Shown here one piece after another: positions 34,414 through 41,777 of a DNA stretch of 64,000 bases. The notes beneath the pieces are model-generated. The model was not told where the DNA came from and did not search any database. It saw only the letters and a program-made list of their open reading frames with translations. Origin of the DNA: Syntrophus buswellii (lineage in GTDB: Bacteria; Desulfobacterota; Syntrophia; Syntrophales; Syntrophaceae); the NCBI RefSeq assembly GCF_046097065.1, contig NZ_CP175563.1, forward strand, positions 2,108,001 through 2,172,000, written 5' to 3'. Position 1 is the stretch's first letter; each line of letters opens with the position of its first letter. The position numbers and the translations under genes were made by a program.

Positions 34414-35109
34414 TCACGGGGCCTGCAGATTCAGAAGCCCGGACTTTATTTCGTTGAGCTGTTCGCTGATGCGGGCGTCGACGTCCCCCGAAGTGGTTTC
34501 GATCATCGCCCCGCCCCGTGCAATGGCTCCATCCTCTTCAAAGAAGACATTCCTGAAGCCATCCATACTGTTTATGAAATCGTTTTTTATTTGCACCATA
34601 TATTGGAAATCGCTTGGATTCAGCCTGACCTTGATGTTTTCCCTCTCGACGATATTGCGAAAGGCCGCTCTTAAGACGTTGAGGATTACGCTCTGGTCGG
34701 TGGATATCTCCTTGTGCACAACCATCTCGGCAATTGAAAAGCACAGATCCAGCACCTGCCTTTCCGCGGTTTCAAGGCTTTTTTCCTTGAAGGTTCCGAG
34801 CTCTTTTGCAAGGGCCTGCAGGGTGTTTTCCACCCTCAGCATCTCCTTTTTTTGAGCCTCGGACGCCTCCGAAATGGCGGCGGCATATCCCTGCTCGTAG
34901 GCGCTCTTCCGGACCTCGTCCATCTGCTGCTTCGCCTGCTGAAGGATGGTCTCTATTTCCCGTTTCCTTGTCTCCTCGGGGGAGCCCCTCTTCTCTTCCC
35001 CCGGATCCCTCCCCGTTACACTCAGTGGCATAAAATCCATCGCACCGCCGGTCGGTTGGGAAACATAAGAAACGTCCTGCGACTTGATGATCCTCGTCTG
35101 CCTATACAT
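34414..35109 (-). CDS. fliH: flagellar assembly protein FliH
   Basis: ATG 35109 (MYRQTRIIKSQDVSYVS) overlaps the end of fliG by eight bases; ATG 35115 is an alternative. The 231-residue protein has a variable N-terminus, a charged coiled coil (EIETILQQAKQQMDEVRKSA; AYEQGYAAAISEASEAQKKE) and the conserved FliH/HrpE C-terminal domain (LDLCFSIAEMVVHKEISTDQ; FFEEDGAIARGGAMIETTSG). FliH binds FliI and anchors it to the export apparatus. The GxxxG-like repeats of some FliH proteins are not prominent. Confidence 0.9.
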   Translation of the reverse strand: MYRQTRIIKSQDVSYVSQPTGGAMDFMPLSVTGRDPGEEKRGSPEETRKREIETILQQAKQQMDEVRKSAYEQGYAAAISEASEAQKKEMLRVENTLQALAKELGTFKEKSLETAERQVLDLCFSIAEMVVHKEISTDQSVILNVLRAAFRNIVERENIKVRLNPSDFQYMVQIKNDFINSMDGFRNVFFEEDGAIARGGAMIETTSGDVDARISEQLNEIKSGLLNLQAP

Positions 35110-36106
35110 ACTCATCCTGCACATCGCCCCTTGAGAGGACGATACGGCCTTCTGCTTCCATCTTCTTCGCGATTTCAATAATCGCCCGCTGGCTCACCTC
35201 CGCCTCCGAGACCTTGATGGGAGGCATGATCTCAAGCTCCTCCTTAAGCATCTCCGCCCCTCTCTTCGACATGTTGCGGAACACCTTTTCCCTTAACCCC
35301 TCATCAACGAGCTTCAAGGCCTTGCCGATATCCTCGCTGCTGATTTCTCTCAGAATCTCCTGCAATCCGCGATCATCGAGCTGAAGAATATCGTCAAAGG
35401 TAAGCATCAGGTTTCGGATGCCGGCAGCCAGTTCCGGATCCGTATCTTCCAGGGCCGTCAGAATGGAATTTTCACTGGCCCGGTTCATCTTGTTCAGGAT
35501 GTCGGCCATCACACGGACCCCACCGATATCCTGGCTGGTCGTCGCCCCTGAAACAATCTCCTTTTCCAGGGTTTGCGCAATTTCATCGATATACTCCTGG
35601 GGGACGCTTTTCAGCGTGGCCATTCGGCGGGTGATTTCAAACTGCATTTCCGGCGTAAAATTTTCCAGAATCTGCGCCGCCTTTTCAGGCTTTAAATGGG
35701 CAAGGATCAGCGCAATGGTCTGGGGGTGCTCCGATCGTGTAAAATCCATCAGGACCTTGGGGTCTACGTCCCGGAGCTTTTCCGTGATCGGATTGTCATC
35801 GCAGCGGACGCTGGACACTTCACTGAGGATATTCTCGGCTTCAGCTTCCCCGACCGCCTTCATGACGATGTTCCTGGTGAAGTCGTCCCTCACGGAGATG
35901 AGCCTCCCCTTTTCCTTCGCAAGGGAACAGAATTCCTTGGAAATGGAAGAGATGGTATCCGATGAGATGGTGCTGACCCGGCTCATGAACTTTCCGAGAC
36001 GTTTTATTTCCGAGGGCTTTAAATGCTTCATCACTTCGGAAGCGTATTCTTCCTCCAATGATAAAACCAGAATGGCAGCCTTTTCTTCATTCGTTATGCT
36101 TCCCAT
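35102..36106 (-). CDS. fliG: flagellar motor switch protein FliG
   Basis: A 334-residue rotor protein that couples stator activity to rotation. It begins with the N-terminal FliF-binding domain (TNEEKAAILVLSLEEEYASE), then the middle domain (RSEHPQTIALILAHLKPEKA with the EHPQTIA signature) and the C-terminal torque domain (MLTFDDILQLDDRGLQEILR; FRNMSKRGAEMLKEELE). The charged residues that face MotA in other species are in that last segment. Full length. It lies 70 bp after fliF and overlaps fliH. Confidence 0.97.
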   Translation of the reverse strand: MGSITNEEKAAILVLSLEEEYASEVMKHLKPSEIKRLGKFMSRVSTISSDTISSISKEFCSLAKEKGRLISVRDDFTRNIVMKAVGEAEAENILSEVSSVRCDDNPITEKLRDVDPKVLMDFTRSEHPQTIALILAHLKPEKAAQILENFTPEMQFEITRRMATLKSVPQEYIDEIAQTLEKEIVSGATTSQDIGGVRVMADILNKMNRASENSILTALEDTDPELAAGIRNLMLTFDDILQLDDRGLQEILREISSEDIGKALKLVDEGLREKVFRNMSKRGAEMLKEELEIMPPIKVSEAEVSQRAIIEIAKKMEAEGRIVLSRGDVQDEYV

Positions 36107-36176
36107 TTGTCACCACCCTGATCTCCCGTTCCACGGAGCCCTCTCGTCCTCTTTTCTTGAATGGATTCCCCGCGTT

Positions 36177-37706
36177 TCATTTCAGCCAGTTCCGCAGCAG
36201 TTCCGCAAAAGCCTTGGAATCTTCCACGGCCAGTCTTCTCGTCCATTCCACTTCGCTCAGTTCCTTCTCATGGGCAGACACCAGATCCAGGGAGGGGGGG
36301 CTTCCATTCAATTCAATGACGTCCGCCGGAAGCGCCTGGTTTTCGACGGCCCTCTGGGAAGTCTGTCCGGCCAGCCCCCGGATGAGGGGACGGATGACAA
36401 AGAAGAAGGCAAGAATCACGGCGATCAGAAGAAGCAGATATTTGATCAGCGAGGAGTGTTGAACCAGGCCGTCTCCAAGCCAGGAGCCACCGCTGTCGCC
36501 TTCTTCCGAATCCAGCTTTTTGAACGGCATATTGGTGACGGCGACCTGATCGCCCCGGGCGGCGTTGAACCCTGCGGAGGTTCGAACGAGGCTCTCGATG
36601 GATTCGATCTCCTTTTTGTCCCTGGGCTGATAACTCTCGGCGCCTTCCTTATCCTTGGTGTAGACACCGTCAACCAGAACGGCGATGGAGAGCTTCCTGA
36701 TCTCGCCAACGGGCATGACCGTTTTGGTGACGGTTTTGTTGATTTCATAATTGATGATCTCATCCAGCCTCTCCTGCCCCGCGCTCGAATTGGCCGCCCC
36801 GGAATTGGCCGTTTTCTCGGACTGCTTCTGGGTGCTCCGTACAACCGGAGATTCCGGATCATAGGATTCTTCCGTCTTTTCAGCCACGCGGAAATCAAGG
36901 TCAGCGGACACTCGAACTACGGCCTTGCCCCGCCCGACGACATTTTCCAGGAGGGATTGAATTCTGGCGGCCGTGTCCTTTTCAAGATTGCGCTGAAATT
37001 CAATCTGTGAACCGGACAGGCCGGAAATCCCCGCCTCTCCTTTCAGCTTGGATAAGATGCTGCCTTTATTATCCACAATAATGACGTCTTCCGCATTCAA
37101 GCCCTCCACACTGCTCGCCACCAGATGAACGATTCCATCGATCTGCGAGGCACCGAGTGAGCGGCCCGGCTTCATCTTGAGGGTGACGGAAGCGGTCGCC
37201 TTTTTCTCTTCACTGACAAAAAGCGACTCTTTCGGCAGGGCAATATGGACCCGACAGGATTCTATTTCCTCCAATCCCTTGATGGTTCTCGCCAACTCGC
37301 CCTGGAGGGCGCGCCGATAATTCATCTGCTGCTCGAATTCCGTAACTCCCAGGTTTTTCTGGTCGAAGATCTCGAAGCCTACCCCGCCGCCCTGCGGCAG
37401 ACCCGACCCGGCCAGCTCCAGGCGAAGCTCTGAAACCCTCTCTTGAGGAACCAGGATCGTATCTCCCGACGAGGTCACTTCGTAGGGAAGCTTTTTCTCC
37501 TTGAGTTTTGTTACAATGGCGGATGCGTCTTCACCGGACAAATGGGAAAACAGGACTTTATATTCGGTGCGGTTCGCCAGGTACACCATCGCCGCTAAAG
37601 CGGTGAGCGTGATTCCAGCCGCAATGAGTATGGACCATCTCCTTGCCGGCGCCAGCTCCGTGAAGCTCTGCCGGAACTTCTCAAAGAAACCCAGAAGAGG
37701 TTGCAT
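36177..37706 (-). CDS. fliF: flagellar MS-ring protein FliF
   Basis: A 509-residue membrane protein that builds the MS ring. There is a transmembrane helix near residues 26-44 (SILIAAGITLTALAAMVYLA) and another near 420-440 (LIKYLLLLIAVILAFFFVI). Ring-building motifs are ILVPQERVSELRLELAGSG, EQQMNYRRALQGELARTI and a conserved ASVTLKMKPGRSL. The C-terminal tail (FAELLRNWLK) is the FliG-binding segment. It is complete and in the usual order between fliE and fliG. Confidence 0.97.
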   Translation of the reverse strand: MQPLLGFFEKFRQSFTELAPARRWSILIAAGITLTALAAMVYLANRTEYKVLFSHLSGEDASAIVTKLKEKKLPYEVTSSGDTILVPQERVSELRLELAGSGLPQGGGVGFEIFDQKNLGVTEFEQQMNYRRALQGELARTIKGLEEIESCRVHIALPKESLFVSEEKKATASVTLKMKPGRSLGASQIDGIVHLVASSVEGLNAEDVIIVDNKGSILSKLKGEAGISGLSGSQIEFQRNLEKDTAARIQSLLENVVGRGKAVVRVSADLDFRVAEKTEESYDPESPVVRSTQKQSEKTANSGAANSSAGQERLDEIINYEINKTVTKTVMPVGEIRKLSIAVLVDGVYTKDKEGAESYQPRDKKEIESIESLVRTSAGFNAARGDQVAVTNMPFKKLDSEEGDSGGSWLGDGLVQHSSLIKYLLLLIAVILAFFFVIRPLIRGLAGQTSQRAVENQALPADVIELNGSPPSLDLVSAHEKELSEVEWTRRLAVEDSKAFAELLRNWLK

Positions 37707-37750
37707 GCCGATAACAACTTACCCTTTCATGTGCCGAAGCAGAAAAACAC

Positions 37751-38056
37751 TCATACCTGCATCCTCATGACTTCCTGGTAGGCATCTATGATTTTGTTTC
37801 TGACCTGCATCATGGTCTGGAAGGATATGCTCGCTTTCTCCAGGGCGATCATCGCCTCATGAATGCTGCCCGTATCATGCACCTGCACCTTGGATATCGC
37901 CGCATCAGCGTCATGCTGAAGCTTATTGATGTCATGTATGGTATTGCGGAGGACATCGCCAAACGAAGACGCTCCTTCATTCCCTTCTCCCCCGGTCTTC
38001 TTCTCCGAAAGAGCGGACGGCGGCATCAGCTTGCCCTGGACCGATAAGTCGTTCAT
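37751..38056 (-). CDS. fliE: flagellar hook-basal body protein FliE
   Basis: A 101-residue protein with the FliE C-terminal half: SFGDVLRNTIHDINKLQHDA, then VHDTGSIHEAMIALEKASIS and FQTMMQVRNKIIDAYQEVMR. FliE forms the junction between the MS ring and the proximal rod and is an early export substrate. Length is typical. It follows flgC and precedes fliF by 44 bp. Confidence 0.93.
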   Translation of the reverse strand: MNDLSVQGKLMPPSALSEKKTGGEGNEGASSFGDVLRNTIHDINKLQHDADAAISKVQVHDTGSIHEAMIALEKASISFQTMMQVRNKIIDAYQEVMRMQV

Positions 38057-38161
38057 TTCTTCACCTCTTCAACTCAGGCTGCCTTTCTTCCCTTCGCCTC
38101 CGGCTACAGATCGAACGGCCGTCGACGCGGTCTCCGGGAAAAGGGTTCATCCCGCATGGCG

Positions 38162-38593
38162 TTATTTCCCGATGTCCAGTGTTTTAAGGGCCATGTTCTT
38201 GGTTGCGTCAAAGGCTGTAACGCAGGCCTCGTAAGCCCTGCTTGCCGTGATCATGTCCGTCATTTCCGTTACGACATTGACGTTGGGCATCTCCACATTG
38301 CCCTGTTCATCGGCATCCGGGTGGGATGGATTGTAGACCTTTTTCGCGTCCGCCCGGTCCTGGATTACCTCCTTCAGGGAGACCTCCTGCACGGCGTCCC
38401 TCAACTTATCTCCGAAGCTGAATTTTTTGTTCACATTTTCCGAAGAGAACACGGCGATCTTGCGCCTGTACGGCCCTCCCTCGGGCGTGCTGGTTGTAGA
38501 GACATTGGCCAGATTGCTCGCTATGACATCCATTTTTGACCTTTGAGCGGCAAACCCGGAACTGCAGATGCGAAACGACGTCAGAAAATCCAT
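38162..38593 (-). CDS. flgC: flagellar proximal rod protein FlgC
   Basis: A 143-residue rod protein. The N-terminal helix carries the rod signature RSKMDVIASNLANVSTTSTP, followed by YRRKIAVFSSEN. The C-terminal helix carries VNVVTEMTDMITASRAYEAC and ends MALKTLDIGK, the coiled-coil pair shared by axial flagellar proteins. The NPSHPDAD loop (YNPSHPDADEQGNVEMPN) is standard FlgC. It starts one base after the flgB stop. Confidence 0.96.
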   Translation of the reverse strand: MDFLTSFRICSSGFAAQRSKMDVIASNLANVSTTSTPEGGPYRRKIAVFSSENVNKKFSFGDKLRDAVQEVSLKEVIQDRADAKKVYNPSHPDADEQGNVEMPNVNVVTEMTDMITASRAYEACVTAFDATKNMALKTLDIGK

Positions 38594-38594
38594 T

Positions 38595-38981
38595 TTATTT
38601 CGTCTCCTTCAATACGGTGCTCAACCCCTTGAACTTGCGCGCCAGCATTTCAACGGTCAGGTTGTACATCAGGTGGTTTTCGGCCAGAGAGGTCATTTCG
38701 TCATCCATCTTCACCTTGTCTCCCGTTTCCACGACCTTGAAATCCTTGTCCGAAATCTCGTCCTGAAGGGCAGGCAGATGTTTTTTATCCGTCTTCGCGA
38801 GGGCCAGGCTGTTCACATCGGCCAGGGCCTTGTCCAGGGTGCTCTTGAAGACGTAATCCTTCGGCCTGTAATCAGGAGAATCCATATTGGCGATGTTGGA
38901 CATAACCACTTTGTTTCTTGAAGAACGATATCCAAGCATCCCGGACAACATCCCGAAGGTCTTGTTGAATAAAAAATCCAT
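38595..38981 (-). CDS. flgB: flagellar proximal rod protein FlgB
   Basis: A 128-residue rod protein starting MDFLFNKTFGMLSGMLGYRS. It has SRNKVVMSNIANMDSPDYRP (the N-terminal axial-protein motif) and KVKMDDEMTSLAENHLMYNL near the C-terminus. It is the first gene of the flgB-to-fliJ run and starts 30 bp downstream of a sigma54-type promoter. GGGGGAAAGG lies before the start codon. Confidence 0.95.
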   Translation of the reverse strand: MDFLFNKTFGMLSGMLGYRSSRNKVVMSNIANMDSPDYRPKDYVFKSTLDKALADVNSLALAKTDKKHLPALQDEISDKDFKVVETGDKVKMDDEMTSLAENHLMYNLTVEMLARKFKGLSTVLKETK

Positions 38982-39010
38982 CCTTTCCCCCTCTGTTCAG
39001 AGACGATTCA

Positions 39011-39026
39011 AGCAAGGCATGTACCA
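39011..39026 (-). promoter_or_regulatory. sigma54-type promoter of the flgB operon
   Basis: On the minus strand the sequence is TGGTACATGCCTTGCT, an almost exact match to TGGCACG-N4-TTGCW with the invariant GG and GC ten bases apart. A transcript would start near base 39000, about 20 bases before the flgB start codon. The gene just upstream encodes an NtrC-type activator with GAFTGA, which fits. Confidence 0.85.
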
Positions 39027-39053
39027 TCCTGGAGAAAAGGTTCCAGGTTAACG

Positions 39054-40457
39054 CTACTCCGAACCCTTTAACGAATATTCCTGGAGTTTGTTTCTCATGG
39101 TCCTGACACTGATGCCCAATATTTCCGCCGCCTTTGTTTTGTTGCCCTTCACCTTGTCCAGCGTGTTGAAAATGAGTTCCTTTTCCATCTCCCAGATCGT
39201 CATGTCCCTGGAAAAGTCGATTTCAGGAATTCCATCGGCAATCTCTTCCCGGAAACGGGACATTTTTTCCCCGGGCGGGTCATCGGACCCGACATCCTCC
39301 AGATAAAGATGCTCCGGCAATACCGCATCCCCCTGGCAGACCAGCACCGCCCGTTCAATGACATTTTCCAGTTCCCGGACATTGCCCGGCCAGTCGTAGG
39401 CGTTCAGGCGCTTCAACGTGCTGTCGTCCAGCACCGGCAAGGGCCTTCCGTTCAGATTGGCGTATTTCTCCAGGAAATGACGGCCAAGGCATTCAATGTC
39501 GCCCCTCCTTTCCCGCAAGGGCGGAATTTTCAGCGGGATGACATTGAGCCGATAATACAGGTCATCCCGAAACGCCCTGTCTTCAACGGCTTTCCGGATG
39601 TCTGCATTGGTCGTGGCGATGATCCGCACGTCAATGGGAAAGGGCATCTTTCCACCCACCCGGTCGATTTCCTTCTCCTGGATGACCCGCAGCAGTTTCG
39701 CCTGCAGGTGCGGGCTCATTTCGGTCACCTCATCAAGAAGCAGCGTCCCCCCGTTCGCCAGCTCGAACTTTCCGATTTTCCGCTGCATCGCCCCGGTGAA
39801 CGCCCCTTTTTCATAGCCGAACATTTCACTTTCCAGGAGATTTTCGGGGATGGCGGCGCAATTGACCGCCACAAAGGGCATGTGCTTCCGATCGCTGTGG
39901 CGGTAGAGGAACCGGGCGAACAGCTCTTTTCCCGTTCCGCTCTCCCCCTGGATCAGGACGCTGGATTTGCTCTTGGCCACCGTCTTGAGGAATTCAAAGA
40001 TGCCCAGCATTCTGCCGTCCTGTGTGACGATCTCCCGGTCGGCAGCCGGGATTTTTCGTTCCGCCCGGCCTCCCTTTTCGTCCTTTCCGCCCTGGGTGGC
40101 CAGGACGTTCTTGACGACGAACTCGATGTCCTCAAGGGAAAAGGGCTTCATGATGAAATCGGAGGCCCCTTCCTTCATCGCCTCCACCGCGGTGTTAACG
40201 GTTCCATAAGCGGTGATGAGGATCACAGGGCTTTCCGGAGAGATCTTTTTGATGCTTTTCAAGACTTCCATGCCGCTCATTCCGGGCATTCTCATATCCG
40301 TAATGACCGCTTCGAAGGCGCCGGCCCTGAACTTATCCAGGGCTTCGATGCCGTTGGCCGCAGCCTCGACAAGGTATCCGCAGCTTTCCAGGGTTTCGCA
40401 GAGAGCCATTCTCATGGAGGTGTCGTCATCAACAACCAGTATGTGCGTTTCTTTCAT
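39054..40457 (-). CDS. sigma54-dependent response regulator (FlrC/AtoC type)
   Basis: A 467-residue three-domain activator. The receiver domain has VDDDTSMRMAL and the phospho-acceptor Asp in EAVITDMRMPGMSG. The AAA+ domain has Walker A in IQGESGTGKELFARFLYRHS, the sigma54-contact loop KGAFTGAMQRKIGKFE and LLRVIQEKEIDRVGG. The Fis-type DNA-binding helix is ILGISVRTMRNKLQEYSLKG. It is encoded between the partner kinase and the sigma54 promoter of flgB, so it most likely activates the rod-to-export operon, as FlrC or FleR does in other proteobacteria. Confidence 0.93.
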   Translation of the reverse strand: MKETHILVVDDDTSMRMALCETLESCGYLVEAAANGIEALDKFRAGAFEAVITDMRMPGMSGMEVLKSIKKISPESPVILITAYGTVNTAVEAMKEGASDFIMKPFSLEDIEFVVKNVLATQGGKDEKGGRAERKIPAADREIVTQDGRMLGIFEFLKTVAKSKSSVLIQGESGTGKELFARFLYRHSDRKHMPFVAVNCAAIPENLLESEMFGYEKGAFTGAMQRKIGKFELANGGTLLLDEVTEMSPHLQAKLLRVIQEKEIDRVGGKMPFPIDVRIIATTNADIRKAVEDRAFRDDLYYRLNVIPLKIPPLRERRGDIECLGRHFLEKYANLNGRPLPVLDDSTLKRLNAYDWPGNVRELENVIERAVLVCQGDAVLPEHLYLEDVGSDDPPGEKMSRFREEIADGIPEIDFSRDMTIWEMEKELIFNTLDKVKGNKTKAAEILGISVRTMRNKLQEYSLKGSE

Positions 40458-40478
40458 TCTTTTCCCATCCGGATCGTT

Positions 40479-41759
40479 CTAAGAGTCCATCCCCTTCGTG
40501 ACGGAGGCCGCCGCCGCTTCACCCCCCGGACCCCTGGAGCGCATTCCCCGGTCCGTCAGGGGCAGGAGAATGTGCACCGTCGTTCCCTTCCCTTCGGCGC
40601 TTTCCACATGGATGTATCCCCGATGCATTTCGATGATGGTGTGGACGATGGCCAGTCCCAGCCCCGATCCCTCTTCCCTGGTCGTAAAGAAGGGATCAAA
40701 GATCCTGGGCAGCGCCTCCCCGGCGATGCCGGTTCCGGAATCGACGATCGTGATTTCGATAAAGGGCTCATCCGCCTCCTGCTCCTGGCCGGGGTCCGGG
40801 TAGCAGGTTTGAAAGCAGAGGATCCCCCCCCGTTGATCCAGAGACTGCAGCGCATTGAGGATCAGGTTGAAAAACGCCTGTTTCAGCATTTCAACATCCC
40901 CTTCAATCCAGGGTTCATCTTCTGAAAAGGCCGTTTTGACCAAGACGTTTTCCCGGTCGATCATGGGCTCGCAAAATCCAAGAAGCTCCTTCAAAAAAAG
41001 GTGAAGAGAAATCTGCTGCAAAATCAAATTGCGGTTTTTTGTGAAGAGAAGAAGATTGGATATTTTGTTGTCCATCTTTTTAACGGACGAGATAATCCTT
41101 GAAATACGATCCTTTTCCCTGTCCCCCTTTAATTCCTTCAATAAAAGCGAGGCGTACAATTCGATGCTTCCCAGGGGGTTTCGAATTTCATGGGCGATAT
41201 TGGCCGCCATTTCACCCAGGGCTGCAAATTTTTCGGACCGTTTGGCCATGCTTTCCAGTTTTTCAATGCGGGTGATGTCGCGAAGGATAAAAACGGTTCC
41301 CATTTTCCGCCCGCCCGATTTGATCGGCGATCCCGTTACTTCAAGAAGGCGGTCTTTGAAGCTCATGCGGGCGCTTCTTCCCTTCGGGTGGGATTTGTTC
41401 AGAAAAATATCCATCCATTCGTTCGAAGGAAGATCCTCGAAGAGGACACGAAGATGTTTCCCAAAAACGCTCTCCTGGGAGTTTCCCAGAAAAGTTTCCG
41501 AAGCGGCGTTCAGCACCTGGATTTCATCGTCCAGATTGGTCACAAGGACGCCGTTGGTTAAACTTTCCAGGATATTCTGCAGATAACCCTTCATCTCCTC
41601 CTTCTCGGAAAGCGTTCTCAGCAGTTCCTCATTTTTTGCCTCCAATTCACGGTTCAGGCTTTCAAACTTCTTCTCCAGACGCGCAAAGGCCTGCTGGATA
41701 TGCAGAGTCGCCTGATTGAACCCTTCAAAGGATTTCTGAAGGGAAGAAATATCGTTCAT
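40479..41759 (-). CDS. PAS-containing sensor histidine kinase (FlrB-like)
   Basis: A 426-residue soluble kinase without transmembrane segments. A coiled coil covers about residues 20-60 (LEKKFESLNRELEAKNEELL), followed by a PAS domain (ILESLTNGVLVTNLDDEIQV). The phospho-accepting His is in AANIAHEIRNPLGSIELYAS. ATP-binding boxes follow: FFNLILNALQSLDQRGG (N box), IVDSGTGIAGEALPRIFDPF and FTTREEGSGLGLAIVHTIIE. It should phosphorylate the adjacent response regulator (21 bp downstream) in reply to an internal cue such as basal-body assembly. This is the FlrB/FleS arrangement. Confidence 0.92.
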   Translation of the reverse strand: MNDISSLQKSFEGFNQATLHIQQAFARLEKKFESLNRELEAKNEELLRTLSEKEEMKGYLQNILESLTNGVLVTNLDDEIQVLNAASETFLGNSQESVFGKHLRVLFEDLPSNEWMDIFLNKSHPKGRSARMSFKDRLLEVTGSPIKSGGRKMGTVFILRDITRIEKLESMAKRSEKFAALGEMAANIAHEIRNPLGSIELYASLLLKELKGDREKDRISRIISSVKKMDNKISNLLLFTKNRNLILQQISLHLFLKELLGFCEPMIDRENVLVKTAFSEDEPWIEGDVEMLKQAFFNLILNALQSLDQRGGILCFQTCYPDPGQEQEADEPFIEITIVDSGTGIAGEALPRIFDPFFTTREEGSGLGLAIVHTIIEMHRGYIHVESAEGKGTTVHILLPLTDRGMRSRGPGGEAAAASVTKGMDS

Positions 41760-41777
41760 GACCCAACTCCCGCACGT

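Noticed and set aside
35418..37010. 530-codon plus-strand frame over fliG and fliF
   Set aside because: Shadow of two unmistakable flagellar genes on the other strand.
39309..40925. 538-codon plus-strand frame over the response regulator and kinase genes
   Set aside because: Shadow frame; the minus-strand genes have complete catalytic motifs.
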